NCBI GenBank assembly: GCA_029059705.1 | Contig: JAIDVM010000017.1 | Location: 1 to 64,000 of the forward strand | Length of the DNA: 64,000 nucleotides | Origin: Clostridia bacterium | Lineage (GTDB): Bacteria; Bacillota; Clostridia; Christensenellales; Borkfalkiaceae | Direction of reading: 5' to 3' | In this document: positions 19,401-28,611 of the stretch, piece by piece | How the letters are laid out: every line of letters begins with the position of its first letter | Numbering within the stretch: the first letter of the stretch is position 1 | The notes under the pieces: generated by a model | What the model was told of the DNA's origin: nothing | What the model saw: only the letters and a program-made list of their open reading frames with translations | Database searches by the model: none | Program-made: the position numbers and the translations under genes

Positions 19401-20833
19401 TTTCCTACGGTTCGGGCGCGGATTTGGAGCGGATAGAAGAGGACGTTTCTTCGTTTGCGACAACGATACAGAATAATATCGAAAATATAGATTATCTTTC
19501 CGTAAGCGTGGGCAAAAACGGACTTCTTGCCCTTACCGACACGGGTATTATAACAGTTCAGCTCACAACAAACCGAGGCACGGCAAAGGTGGTTGAAAGT
19601 ATTCGCGCGCTTTCGGAAAGCGCGGAAACAAAGCCCGAGGGCACGGTGAGCGTGCGCGAAATCGACGGCGTGGTGGCGTCTTTAATGTCGGGCGCGGACG
19701 GAATGTCGGTAACGATAGTGGGCAGCGACGGCGACACTTTGAACAAAATTGCGGCGGATATAAGCGGAAAGCTTGAAGAAAACGGGTTTAAGGACATTAA
19801 AAACAGCTCCACCGACAAATCCACGCAGTACACTTTGAATTTCGACCGCAAGAAAATGGCGGAGCTTGGGCTTGACTATCAAACCACGGTTTTGACTTTG
19901 CGCATAGGCATAGCCTCGCATACGGCGTGCAGCGTGGTGATTGACGGCGAGGAGTATAACATAAACGTGCGCTTCGAGGACGGCGCGATTACCTCTAAGG
20001 AGGATTTGGAAAACTTCGTCGTCGGCGCGGATTCGGACGGCGGCGTTAAGGCTGTTAAATTAAAGGATATTTTAATCGCGGACGAAAACGGCGACGTTAT
20101 AAAAACCGAGGAGCTTGAAGCGTGCATAAGGCGCACCGACGGCAAACAGATGGTTTCGGTTTCGGCGGCTTTGCCCGGCACAGATACTGGTTCGGCGGGG
20201 AAACTGATGCAAAAAATAGCCGCCGACGTTTTGAAAGGCAACCCGGATTACGCGGGTTACGATTTTGAGTCGAGCGGCATAAACAGCTATTTAGACGACG
20301 CCTTCGGCGGGCTTGCCGTGGCGCTTGTGATTTCGTTCTTCCTCTTGTTTGCGGTTATGGCGGTGCAATTCGGTTCGTGCCTTAAATCGTTAATCGTTAT
20401 GGCAAGCATACCGTTCAGCTTTACGGGCGGGTTTATTGCGCTGGTGATTACGGGAACGAGCCTGAATGTGGTTTCGTTCATAGGTTTAATAATGCTTATG
20501 GGCGTTGTCGTAAATAACGCAATCGTCATGCTTGAAAAAATCAAACAGCTTGCCGACGATGGTATGGCGCAGTACGACGCCGTGCAACAGGCTTGCAATG
20601 TGCGTTTAAGACCGATATTTATGACCACGCTTACAACCGTGCTTGCGCTCATTCCGCTTGCGATTGGCGTTGGGCAGGGAAGCGAGCTTATGCAGCCCCT
20701 CGGCATAGTGGTTATAGGCGGACTTTTAATAGGAACGCTGGTTACTTTGGCGCTCGTGCCCGCGGTGTATTGCGCATTTTACGGAATTTCGAAAAAAACG
20801 CCGAACGGAAGAAAGGGGAAGCGTGACGATTAA
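16478..20833 (+). CDS. RND-family efflux permease, oversized
   Basis: 1451 aa; 'NLLPDINVPMVCVQVIYPGANAQSVEKDVTEELEEGL', 'GMLVDNSIVVIESI', 'LMGVVVNNAIVMLEKI'. Confidence 0.93.
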   Translation: MKKFFSFIIKQSVAIVLIVVFVLAFGIYSTLNMSVNLLPDINVPMVCVQVIYPGANAQSVEKDVTEELEEGLSAIGGITNVDSYSYDNLSAVILSFDYGADTTAKKTDIQNKISSLGLPDGVITSVYDIDLNAEALAKLSVTSKEGLDGAYAAAKELEAKLKAIDGVENVEIKGGAAQSFEVIPFGGLELCAPLLVEAFSYGALDIPLGNIKVDGLNVQIRNNSDVTSVKDIREMPLKLPSQIVTLLTSVKQIARYYEDSTEEDLKTLKADLGSGVITVLNELDGMSSGEVRDLSRLKTYMNIGGTYTERQLRDFKTSRVYNEIYKQVTNEPAEEGGERTPKDDGELEELLDDMKTAYPLFADYITLDMLKVVRDGKIDNLIAFRGWLEAQSYYTADEYYEPTNEDYFVLETRFTKVYGGVYGYENIPAGDDVALDADKKEEILNRIDFAKKTSAAGLSNIADKKEDAENENPPATYVPTDGECALLFSGTSLSADHPVIMSPTFMAFVRGDYYEENINLLIARRAELKEANTAENGEEGGISAGQFFELYSDLKLEGVFEFKLSEELLNFILITDLTNLSNGSLVVKTEDIAFVKTHDEFSSYVYYGNGKVQIIEGAVLEIYKSNGANSSAVVEKVKKVYAEYLAGGESATYGASVKLLDDQSEFISDSISNVLVSMIIGGVLAVLVIYVFLKKVRTSLIIAVTMPLSVLAALICLNLMGITLNMVSLGGLAVGIGMLVDNSIVVIESISKHRDMDKTAFQAAVDGTAEVGGALFGSTLTTVCVFIPIIFSGGLTGEIFTDLSWAVIYSLAFSLIVAVTVIPALYALVSGGKKRMLKGGRLKKSLNEAVADSTVTEELPEETEAVSEAPAADELPKADEAPAIENVPQTEEGEKPAKPKKPKKSFKEFIEILKQPRAMGAISGFYGKALPAVLNKKLVTILTAVAVFGASIGLLFLTGTEFLPSIDKGQIEVSLSYGSGADLERIEEDVSSFATTIQNNIENIDYLSVSVGKNGLLALTDTGIITVQLTTNRGTAKVVESIRALSESAETKPEGTVSVREIDGVVASLMSGADGMSVTIVGSDGDTLNKIAADISGKLEENGFKDIKNSSTDKSTQYTLNFDRKKMAELGLDYQTTVLTLRIGIASHTACSVVIDGEEYNINVRFEDGAITSKEDLENFVVGADSDGGVKAVKLKDILIADENGDVIKTEELEACIRRTDGKQMVSVSAALPGTDTGSAGKLMQKIAADVLKGNPDYAGYDFESSGINSYLDDAFGGLAVALVISFFLLFAVMAVQFGSCLKSLIVMASIPFSFTGGFIALVITGTSLNVVSFIGLIMLMGVVVNNAIVMLEKIKQLADDGMAQYDAVQQACNVRLRPIFMTTLTTVLALIPLAIGVGQGSELMQPLGIVVIGGLLIGTLVTLALVPAVYCAFYGISKKTPNGRKGKRDD

Positions 20834-20840
20834 CGCTAAA

Positions 20841-22355
20841 TCAGCAATTTGCGCGTTTGTGCGCTTTAAATAATTTTTTGCGCCCTTCCGATACTCTCGG
20901 AAGGGTTAATTTTTGCAACAGCAACGCCGCCGCAAGCACCGCAAGGCTAAGCCCCCAGCCGAAGCCGATTTGCGCCCACAAAGGAAAGCTTAAACCGTTG
21001 ATAAAAAGCCGCACCGCCTCGTATGAGGCAAGCGAAACAAGCACGGCGGGACTTACGAATTTAACCGAAGCTTTAAAAACCTTTTCGGGCATTTTAAGCC
21101 GCCCCGAAAAGCGGTTTATTTCGTTTGCTAAATTTCGGCTTTCGCGGCTGTAACCTATTATAAAGCACTCTAAAATACACAGCAAAAGCACATCGTAAAA
21201 ATTTATGAAAAGGTCGGCTATGCTTACTATCAGCGGGGCGGCGGAAGTGGCGAAAACCAATGATATTGTGCCGCCAACCGCGCAAACGCACATTGTCAGG
21301 CGGCGTTTTTTAAGGTTAAAGCCTTCGGCAAGCGGAGAAAGAAAAGCTTCTAGCATCGAAACCGCCGACTGCACCGCCATCATGCAGAGCGAGCAATAAA
21401 ACAGCACACCCACGGCGGCGTTTAACGCGGGAAATTGCGACAAACGGCATATGGCAGCGGGGTAAACGGCGAAAGCGGTTAAAATTCCCGACTGACCTAT
21501 CTGGTTTTGAAGCCCGCACCCGTAAAGTGTTGTGAACATGACGACGGACGCCAAAACGCTGACGGCAAAGTCCGCCGCCGCTATTGCAAGCGAGCACGAA
21601 AACACGTTTGTGCCCTCGGGCAGACACGCGCCGAAAGCGGGCATTATGCCCACCGCTACGGAAAGGGAAAAGAACACCTGTCCCAAAGCCGAAAGCCAAA
21701 GCTCGGGGTTTAAAAAGGCGGAAAAATCGGGCAGAAACAAAGCTTTAAGCGCTTCGCCCGCGTTTTGATATAAAAATCCGCGCGCCGCCATAACAAGCAG
21801 CAGCGCCACGGGGACTGTAACCGTGAACTTTGCCGCCTTGGAAAGGCTGTCGGTTCCGCCGCTCAAACACAAAAACATTAAAACCCACGAGGCGGCAATT
21901 CCCGCGGTTACAAGCGGGGATATGCCTGAAATAACGCCGTCGTCGCGCGCGTTTAACACGTTGTCGAAAAAGTATTCGCTCACGTTTGCGCTCCCGCCCG
22001 TGCACAGGGGCGCAATTTTTATTACCATTGTCAAAAGCCAGCCCGCAAGCCCCGCGTAAATTACGGCGGTTATTAAGGAATTGACGCACGAAGTCCAGCC
22101 GAGCCTGCCGCCTCCGCGCTTTAACGCCTGCATGCACTTAGGCGCGCCGCCCGAATATTTTCTGCCGAGCGCGATTTCGGCGTTTAACAAGGGCACGCCT
22201 AAAAATATAAGCGCGACGAGGTAGACGAATAAATACGCCCCGCCGCCGAACCTTGCGCACAGTCCCGGAAAACGCAGTGCGTTGCCCAGCCCGACCGCCG
22301 CGCCCACGCACGTTAAAATAAAGCTGCGCTTGTTTTTGAATTTCTGTTTAGCCAT
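20841..22355 (-). CDS. Neurotransmitter:sodium symporter (NSS/SNF) family transporter
   Basis: 504 aa; 'FILTCVGAAVGLGNALRFPGLCARFGGGAYLFVYLVALIFLGVPLLNAEIALG'. Confidence 0.93.
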   Translation of the reverse strand: MAKQKFKNKRSFILTCVGAAVGLGNALRFPGLCARFGGGAYLFVYLVALIFLGVPLLNAEIALGRKYSGGAPKCMQALKRGGGRLGWTSCVNSLITAVIYAGLAGWLLTMVIKIAPLCTGGSANVSEYFFDNVLNARDDGVISGISPLVTAGIAASWVLMFLCLSGGTDSLSKAAKFTVTVPVALLLVMAARGFLYQNAGEALKALFLPDFSAFLNPELWLSALGQVFFSLSVAVGIMPAFGACLPEGTNVFSCSLAIAAADFAVSVLASVVMFTTLYGCGLQNQIGQSGILTAFAVYPAAICRLSQFPALNAAVGVLFYCSLCMMAVQSAVSMLEAFLSPLAEGFNLKKRRLTMCVCAVGGTISLVFATSAAPLIVSIADLFINFYDVLLLCILECFIIGYSRESRNLANEINRFSGRLKMPEKVFKASVKFVSPAVLVSLASYEAVRLFINGLSFPLWAQIGFGWGLSLAVLAAALLLQKLTLPRVSEGRKKLFKAHKRANC

Positions 22356-22458
22356 ATTCTAACAATATTCCGCAAAGCCGTAAAAAATCCGCAAAACCGT
22401 TGTTATATTGTTAAAGTTGTGATACAATAATATAAAATAAATAAATAAGGGAACCGAT

Positions 22459-23709
22459 ATGATTGATATTTCTTTAATAGAACAGACCGACCCCGAAATT
22501 GCGGAGGCTTTGAAAAAAGAGCTTTTCCGTCAGCAGAACAATATCGAACTGATTGCAAGCGAAAACTTCGTTTCCCCCGCGGTTATGGCTGCGGCGGGCA
22601 GCCACTTGACAAACAAGTACGCCGAAGGTTATCCCGCGCACCGCTATTACGGCGGCTGCGAGTTTGTGGACATAGCCGAAGATTTGGCGCGCGACAGGTT
22701 AAAGCAGCTTTTCGGCTGCGAATACTGCAACGTTCAGCCGCACTCGGGCGCAAGCGCAAACCTTGCCGTTTTATTTGCAACCTGTCAGCCCGGCGACACC
22801 GTTATGGGCATGAATCTGGCGCACGGCGGGCACCTTTCGCACGGCTCGCCCGTAAACATTTCGGGCAAATACTTCAACATCGTGCCTTACGGCGTTAAAG
22901 AGGGCGAAGAGGTTATCGATTACGACGAAATGGAACGCATTGCAAAGGAGTGCAAGCCCAAAGTAATCATTTCGGGCGCGAGCGCATATCCGCGCGTAAT
23001 CGACTTCAAGCGCATACGCGAAATCTGCGATAAAGTGGGCGCTTTGATGTTTGTTGACATAGCGCACATTGCGGGGCTTGTTGCGGCGGGGCTGCACCCC
23101 TCGCCCGTGCCCTATGCGGATTTCGTAACCACGACTACGCACAAAACCCTTCGCGGGCCGCGCGGCGGCGTTATTATGTGCAAGGAAGAGTGGGGCAAGG
23201 CGATAGACAAAGCCGTGTTCCCCGGCACGCAGGGCGGCCCTTTAATGCACATTATTGCGGCAAAGGCGGTTGCCTTTAAAGAAGCGCTTTCGCCCGAATT
23301 TAAAACTTATCAACAGCAAATAGTTAAAAACGCGGCGGCAATGGCGGAAGAGTTTAAAGCCCGCGGGATTAAAATGGTTTCGGGCGGCACCGACAACCAC
23401 CTCGTTTTATTGAATTTAACCGATAAAAACATGACGGGCAAGGAGCTTGAAAAGCTGCTTGACAGTATGCACATAACGGTGAACAAAAACGCTATTCCCT
23501 TCGATACGCAAAAGCCGTTCGTTACCTCGGGCATAAGAATCGGCACGCCCGCCATGACCTCGCGCGGAATGAAAGAGCCCGAAGCGCGTAAGATTGCGGG
23601 GCTTATTTCCGACGTAATCGAAAGCCGCGAGGCTGCCGTGGAGCACGTAAAGGCGGAGGTTGCCGCGCTTTGCAGGGCGTTCCCTTTATATGAAACCTGC
23701 GTAAAATAA
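22459..23709 (+). CDS. glyA: Serine hydroxymethyltransferase
   Basis: 416 aa; '[15 protein letters not shown]', '[14 protein letters not shown]'. Confidence 0.98.
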   Translation: MIDISLIEQTDPEIAEALKKELFRQQNNIELIASENFVSPAVMAAAGSHLTNKYAEGYPAHRYYGGCEFVDIAEDLARDRLKQLFGCEYCNVQPHSGASANLAVLFATCQPGDTVMGMNLAHGGHLSHGSPVNISGKYFNIVPYGVKEGEEVIDYDEMERIAKECKPKVIISGASAYPRVIDFKRIREICDKVGALMFVDIAHIAGLVAAGLHPSPVPYADFVTTTTHKTLRGPRGGVIMCKEEWGKAIDKAVFPGTQGGPLMHIIAAKAVAFKEALSPEFKTYQQQIVKNAAAMAEEFKARGIKMVSGGTDNHLVLLNLTDKNMTGKELEKLLDSMHITVNKNAIPFDTQKPFVTSGIRIGTPAMTSRGMKEPEARKIAGLISDVIESREAAVEHVKAEVAALCRAFPLYETCVK

Positions 23710-23734
23710 TTTTAAGGCAACAAGCAAAATTTTT

Positions 23735-23785
23735 GCGTGAAAATTACGCCGTATTATTGACAAGCGTAAAGTTACGCAATATAAT
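23735..23785 (+). promoter_or_regulatory. Consensus promoter for the riboflavin gene, with two inverted repeats
   Basis: TTGACA 23757-23762, N17, TATAAT 23780-23785; GCGTGAAAATTACGC 23735-23749 and GCGTAAAGTTACGC 23764-23777. Confidence 0.75.
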
Positions 23786-23804
23786 TAAATCACAATTTAA
23801 AGTT

Positions 23805-23925
23805 ATTCTTTGGGGCGGGGTGAAATTCCCCACCGGCAGTAAAGTCTGCGAAGAGCGCGTTTTGTATGCGCTCCCGAACGGGTGAAATTCCCGTACCGAC
23901 GGTATAGTCCGGATGATAAAAGAAT
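23805..23925 (+). ncRNA. FMN riboswitch (RFN element)
   Basis: GGGGCGGGGTGAAATTCCCCACCGGC ... GAACGGGTGAAATTCCCGTACCGACGGTATAGTCCGGATG. Confidence 0.95.
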
Positions 23926-24023
23926 TTTTAAGCGGTTGACATCGTTTTATTTTCGCTCCGAATTTTTTCGGGGCGATTTTTTTCAAAGAACGGCTTTAAA
24001 AATAAATTTTTAAGGAGTTTTTT

Positions 24024-24719
24024 ATGGAAAACGAAGAACAAACCCAAGCGGCTGTGCCCGCGGAAGAACAAGTTGCCGTGCAGTCCGTGCAAGCGGTAAG
24101 CGTGCAAAAAAAGAGCGCTAAGGAAGTTTTTAAAAACTACTTTACGGCAACGCGCATTGCATACCTTGCGGTGTTTACGGCGCTTTCGTTCGCGTTAAGG
24201 CTTTTGCAGTTTTCGGTTTTGCCCGCAGTTCCCTATTTGCAGCTCGACTTTTCCGACGTATTCGTTTTGGTCTGCGGTTATGCGCTCGGCCCCGTTTCGG
24301 GCATAACGTGCGCGGTTTTAAAGGAGCTTATTTACGGAATTTGTTTTACCAAAACCTCGTTCGTGGGCGAGCTTGCAAACGTAATCATTTTGCTCCCCCT
24401 CGTTCTTATTCCCTCGATTTTGTATAAAAAGCACAAGGGCATAAAATCGGTGCTTATTGCAATGTCAATTGCGTGCGCTGTGCGCGTGGCGTGGTCTTTT
24501 CCCGTGAACTGGCTTTTAAACTTCCCCGTTTTCGTTGGCTTTAACTGGCCTTATGGAATGTCTATGTTTTTAAAGGTGTGGTACTGGGCAATGCTTTTCA
24601 ACCTTATAAAAACCGTTGCTCTCGCCGCCGTAACTCTTTTGATTTACAAACCGCTTTCTAAGCTCATTAAGCTTACGAACGAAAAATTCAGCGGCTTAAA
24701 AAGGAAGAAAAGCGTTTAA
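24024..24719 (+). CDS. ribU: Riboflavin ECF transporter S component (RibU-like)
   Basis: 231 aa hydrophobic protein directly downstream of FMN riboswitch. Confidence 0.85.
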   Translation: MENEEQTQAAVPAEEQVAVQSVQAVSVQKKSAKEVFKNYFTATRIAYLAVFTALSFALRLLQFSVLPAVPYLQLDFSDVFVLVCGYALGPVSGITCAVLKELIYGICFTKTSFVGELANVIILLPLVLIPSILYKKHKGIKSVLIAMSIACAVRVAWSFPVNWLLNFPVFVGFNWPYGMSMFLKVWYWAMLFNLIKTVALAAVTLLIYKPLSKLIKLTNEKFSGLKRKKSV

Positions 24720-24843
24720 ATTAGCGTCCGTATTGCCTGTTTTTGAAAAAAATATAACTTACTTTTCACAATTTTTTTATTGAATTACCGCGGTTTACAT
24801 GTTACAATAATCAAAGAAAATCAAAAAGAAGTGGTAAAAATCA

Positions 24844-26349
24844 ATGAAAAAACCTTTTAAAGTATTAACTGCAATGCTTGCGGCTTTTACGCTTGCAATC
24901 GCCTTTGCGTTTGCCGGCTGCGGCGGCGCGCCCTACGTTACTTCGATAGTGCAAAACCCGCCGAACGGACAGCAGGATTCTTTCACCGTTTATTATTCCG
25001 ACGGCACGAGTTACGAAATTAAAGTAAACAACGGCAAGGACGGCGCAAACGGTCAGGCGGGGGCGGACGGCAAGGACGTAACCGCAGCCGACCTTTACGA
25101 GGAATATAAAAAGCAGACGGGCGACGAGAACATAACCTACGCCGAGTTTCTTGAAAAGTATCTTACGGTAACCGACGACGGTTCGGCTTCCGTGGCGCAA
25201 TGCCTTAATTCCACGATGAAGCTTTATACCGAGTTTGTGGAAAGCTCCATTCATTACGTGGGCTTTAACCAAACCCGCAAGGTTTCAAAAACCGCAATTT
25301 ACACAGGCTCGGCGGTTATTTGGGATATTGACGCGGACGCGGCGGGCTACACCTATATAGTAACCAACTATCACGTAATATACGACAAGAAGGCCGACGG
25401 TGAGCTTAACGGTGGCATGACGGCGCGAAAGGTTTATTGTTATCTTTACGGCAGCGAGGACGCGCCCATAGAAAAGGATACGGGCAGAACGGACGTCTAC
25501 GGCAATCCAATTTACGAAACGGACGAAAACGGCTGTCTGGTTTACGATTACGGCGACTACGGAGTTAGCTGCGAATATATCGGCGGCTCTATCGAAAAGG
25601 ATTTGGCCGTGCTCCGCGCTAAAACTTCGGAACTAAAAGAAATCAACCCCGACATAAAGAAAATCGAGCTTGCAAGCGATTATTATGTGGGTGAAACCGC
25701 CATTGCGATAGGTAATCCCGAAAACGAGGGCATGAGCGTAACCAAGGGCATAGTAAGCGTTGACAACGAGTATATAACCCTTTCGATAGACGACACAAAG
25801 CGCGCTTACCGCTCGATAAGAATGGACACCGCGCTTTACGGCGGCAACTCGGGCGGCGGACTGTTTAACGCTAAGGGCGAGCTGATAGGCATTTGCAACG
25901 CGGGCGACAGCGAAGACCAGAACATTAATTACGCAATCCCGCTTGACATAGTTACGGGCACCGTTGAAAACATTTTGTATTATTTCGGCGCGGAAGGCTT
26001 TGAAAACGGCGTGCATATAATCACTTTGGGCGTTACGGTAATTGCCGAAAATTCGCGCTACGTTTACGACGCGGCGTTAGGCTACGGCAAGATTAAAGAG
26101 AACGTGGTTTTAAGGGAAGTAACCGCAAATTCCATTGCCGAAAGGCTGGGGCTTGCAAGCGGCGACCTTATAAAAAGCCTTTCGATTAACGGCAAAGAGT
26201 GGCAGATATACCGCACTTTCGCTATTTCCGACCTGATTTTGACGATGCGCCCCGGCGACAGCATAAGCTTTAAATACGAGCGCGGCGGCGTTGAAAAAAA
26301 CACGGGCGCTTACGTGTTGCAGTCGCGTACCGACTTTAAGAAAATTTAA
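24844..26349 (+). CDS. HtrA/S1C-like serine protease lipoprotein with PDZ-like C-terminus
   Basis: Lipobox 'AFAFAGCGG'; 'TNYHVI', 'KDLAVLRA', 'GNSGGGLFNAKGELIG'; 'GKDGANGQAGADGKD' linker. Confidence 0.88.
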   Translation: MKKPFKVLTAMLAAFTLAIAFAFAGCGGAPYVTSIVQNPPNGQQDSFTVYYSDGTSYEIKVNNGKDGANGQAGADGKDVTAADLYEEYKKQTGDENITYAEFLEKYLTVTDDGSASVAQCLNSTMKLYTEFVESSIHYVGFNQTRKVSKTAIYTGSAVIWDIDADAAGYTYIVTNYHVIYDKKADGELNGGMTARKVYCYLYGSEDAPIEKDTGRTDVYGNPIYETDENGCLVYDYGDYGVSCEYIGGSIEKDLAVLRAKTSELKEINPDIKKIELASDYYVGETAIAIGNPENEGMSVTKGIVSVDNEYITLSIDDTKRAYRSIRMDTALYGGNSGGGLFNAKGELIGICNAGDSEDQNINYAIPLDIVTGTVENILYYFGAEGFENGVHIITLGVTVIAENSRYVYDAALGYGKIKENVVLREVTANSIAERLGLASGDLIKSLSINGKEWQIYRTFAISDLILTMRPGDSISFKYERGGVEKNTGAYVLQSRTDFKKI

Positions 26350-26373
26350 AAAAGTAATACGTTAATTTTGTCG

Positions 26374-26397
26374 CGCCGCGGTTTATACCGCGGCGCC
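26374..26397. terminator. GC-rich hairpin
   Basis: GCGCCGCGG-tttata-CCGCGGCGC then TGATTTTA. Confidence 0.5.
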
Positions 26398-26457
26398 TGA
26401 TTTTATATTAAAACGCTTGTAAAAGTTGCGACGGTGTGCTAAAATAGCCTTGTTATT

Positions 26458-26862
26458 ATGGCGGAATTTGTTTCTTGCTCGCCCGAAGAAACTTTAAAGT
26501 TCGGCGGGGAGTATTCCAAAAACTTAAAACGCGGCGACGTTGTGGTTTTAAATGGCGAAATGGGCGCGGGTAAAACGGTTTTTTGCAAGGGTGTTGCCAA
26601 AGGACTTGGCGTAACCTGCGATGTTTTAAGCCCCACTTACGCGTATATGAACGATTACGACGGCAAGCTTTATCACTTCGACTGCTACCGCTTAACCTGC
26701 GGCGAGCAAGCCGAAGCCTTGGGGCTGTGCGATTATTTTTATGCCGACGGTATTTGCGTGATAGAATGGGCTGAAAACATTAAAAGCGTTCTGCCCGAAA
26801 GCTTTAAAACGGTTACAATCCAAAAACTCGGGGAGGGCAAACGCAAAATTATTTATGACTGA
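26458..26862 (+). CDS. tsaE: tRNA t6A biosynthesis ATPase TsaE
   Basis: 'LNGEMGAGKTVFCKGVAKGLG', 'VLSPTYAYMNDYDGKLYHFDCYRL'. Confidence 0.95.
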   Translation: MAEFVSCSPEETLKFGGEYSKNLKRGDVVVLNGEMGAGKTVFCKGVAKGLGVTCDVLSPTYAYMNDYDGKLYHFDCYRLTCGEQAEALGLCDYFYADGICVIEWAENIKSVLPESFKTVTIQKLGEGKRKIIYD

Positions 26863-27478
26863 TTTTCTTGCGATAGACACGTCCTCCAAGCATTTAACCG
26901 TGCTTGCCCAAAAGGGCGGAAAGGTTGCGCTCAGGTTTATTCCCGACTGCGCCATGCGCCACTCTACCGAGCTTATGGGCGAAATAGAAAAAGCTTTAAA
27001 CGAAGTTAGTTTAACCCCGCGGGAGTGCGGATTTTTTGCGGCGGTGACGGGGCCGGGGTCGTTCACGGGCATAAGGATTGGCATTGCAACGGCTAAGGGA
27101 TTTGCGCTTGCGGCAAACAAACCGCTTTTGGGCGTAACCGCATTCGACCTCGTTGCATACAATGTTACAAGCGAAAGCTTTTTTGCGGTGATAGACGCGG
27201 CGCACGGGCACTATTACGTTTGCGGCTACGATAAGGATAAAAACGTAACCTTTGCTCCCGCGTATTTAAGCGGGGAAGAGGTTAAAGCGTTAAACGCGCC
27301 CCTTTACGGCTTTGAGGATTTGCCCTTGGACAATTATTGCAAAACCGATATAAAAAACGGCTTATACCCCGCAATATGCGCGAGTATTAATCGTTTGACG
27401 GACGATATTTCCGCGCTGTATATAAGAAAGAGTCAGGCGGAGGAGGCAAGGCTTGCAGATAAGAAAGTGGGAATTTAA
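26855..27478 (+). CDS. tsaB: tRNA t6A biosynthesis protein TsaB
   Basis: 'FLAIDTSSKHLTV', 'AVTGPGSFTGIRIGIATAKGFA'. Confidence 0.95.
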   Translation: MTDFLAIDTSSKHLTVLAQKGGKVALRFIPDCAMRHSTELMGEIEKALNEVSLTPRECGFFAAVTGPGSFTGIRIGIATAKGFALAANKPLLGVTAFDLVAYNVTSESFFAVIDAAHGHYYVCGYDKDKNVTFAPAYLSGEEVKALNAPLYGFEDLPLDNYCKTDIKNGLYPAICASINRLTDDISALYIRKSQAEEARLADKKVGI

Positions 27479-27887
27479 GGATATTCTTAAAATTTCGGAA
27501 ATGGAAAAAGAGTGCTTCCCCAAGGAGCCGTGGAGCTATCAGATGCTCGTTTCCAGCTTTCAAAGCGAAAGCTTTTACGGCGTACTCTGCGAGGACGGCG
27601 GCGAAATTATAGGCTACGGTGGAATAACCGTAACCGCAGACAGCGCGGACATAGACAACATTGCCGTAACCGAGGCTTACCGCGGCGGCGGAGTAGGTAC
27701 GAAAATTTTAAAAGAGCTTATAAAAGCCGCGAAAAAGGGCGGCGCAAAAAAGGTTTTTTTAGAGGTGCGCGTTTCAAATTCAAACGCAATGAAGCTTTAT
27801 CTTAAAAACGGCTTTAAGGGCGTTTACGCGCGCACGCGCTATTATTCCGACGGCGAGGACGGACTCGTCATGGTAAAGGAGCTATAA
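27453..27887 (+). CDS. rimI: Ribosomal protein S18-alanine N-acetyltransferase (GNAT)
   Basis: 'IDNIAVTEAYRGGGVGTKILKELIKAA', 'LEVRVSNSNAMKLYLKNGF'; follows tsaB. Confidence 0.9.
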   Translation: MQIRKWEFKDILKISEMEKECFPKEPWSYQMLVSSFQSESFYGVLCEDGGEIIGYGGITVTADSADIDNIAVTEAYRGGGVGTKILKELIKAAKKGGAKKVFLEVRVSNSNAMKLYLKNGFKGVYARTRYYSDGEDGLVMVKEL

Positions 27888-27910
27888 AAATTTTATTAGA
27901 CGGTAAATTT

Positions 27911-28609
27911 GTGTCCTTTTTAAGGCGGGGCGCGGGCAAAGACGTTTTGCTTTTGCACGGCTACGGCTCGAAAAAGGAAAGCTTTTACTATCAGATAAAT
28001 TTTCTCGAAAAGAATTACACGGTAACTGCGGTGGACTTCCCCGCGTTCGGGGCAAGCGAAGCCCCCGACGGAGCTTGGGGCGTGGGCGATTACGCGGAAT
28101 GGCTTAAAAAATTCATTTTGGCGGCGGGGCTTGATAAACCGCATATAATCGCGCACTCGTTCGGCGCGAGGGTTGCAATCAAGCTGTTAGCCCAAAACCC
28201 TAACCTTTGCGAAAAGCTGATAATAACTGGCGGCGCGGGGCTTGTTAAACCGCGTTCGCCGCAATATATAAGGCGGGTAAAACGTTACCGCATGATAAAA
28301 AAGATATTTCCGCGATATGCCGAAAAACACTTCGGCAGCGAAGAATATAAAAAGCTTTCACCCGTTATGAAGGAAAGCTACAAAAAAATAGTCAACGAAG
28401 ACTTAAAGGAATTCGCCGCGAAAATTTCAAATAAAACCCTTTTGGTTTACGGCAGGGAGGATACGGTTACACCCGCCGCCGAAGAGGGCGAAACCTTTGC
28501 GCGGCTGATAAAGGACAGCAAGCTTATTATTACCGATGGCGGGCACTTCGCCTTTTCGGAATATCCAAACACGTTCAATACAATCATTTCGCAATTTTTA
28601 TCGGAGTAA
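27911..28609 (+). CDS. Alpha/beta hydrolase
   Basis: 'DVLLLHGYGSKKESF', 'HIIAHSFGARVAIKL'; GTG start uncertain. Confidence 0.85.
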   Translation: MSFLRRGAGKDVLLLHGYGSKKESFYYQINFLEKNYTVTAVDFPAFGASEAPDGAWGVGDYAEWLKKFILAAGLDKPHIIAHSFGARVAIKLLAQNPNLCEKLIITGGAGLVKPRSPQYIRRVKRYRMIKKIFPRYAEKHFGSEEYKKLSPVMKESYKKIVNEDLKEFAAKISNKTLLVYGREDTVTPAAEEGETFARLIKDSKLIITDGGHFAFSEYPNTFNTIISQFLSE

Positions 28610-28611
28610 AA

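Noticed and set aside
24865-25272. Possible collagen-like protein
   Set aside because: The GKDGANGQAGADGKD stretch is only a short linker in the HtrA-like lipoprotein on the + strand, and the listed ORF is antisense.
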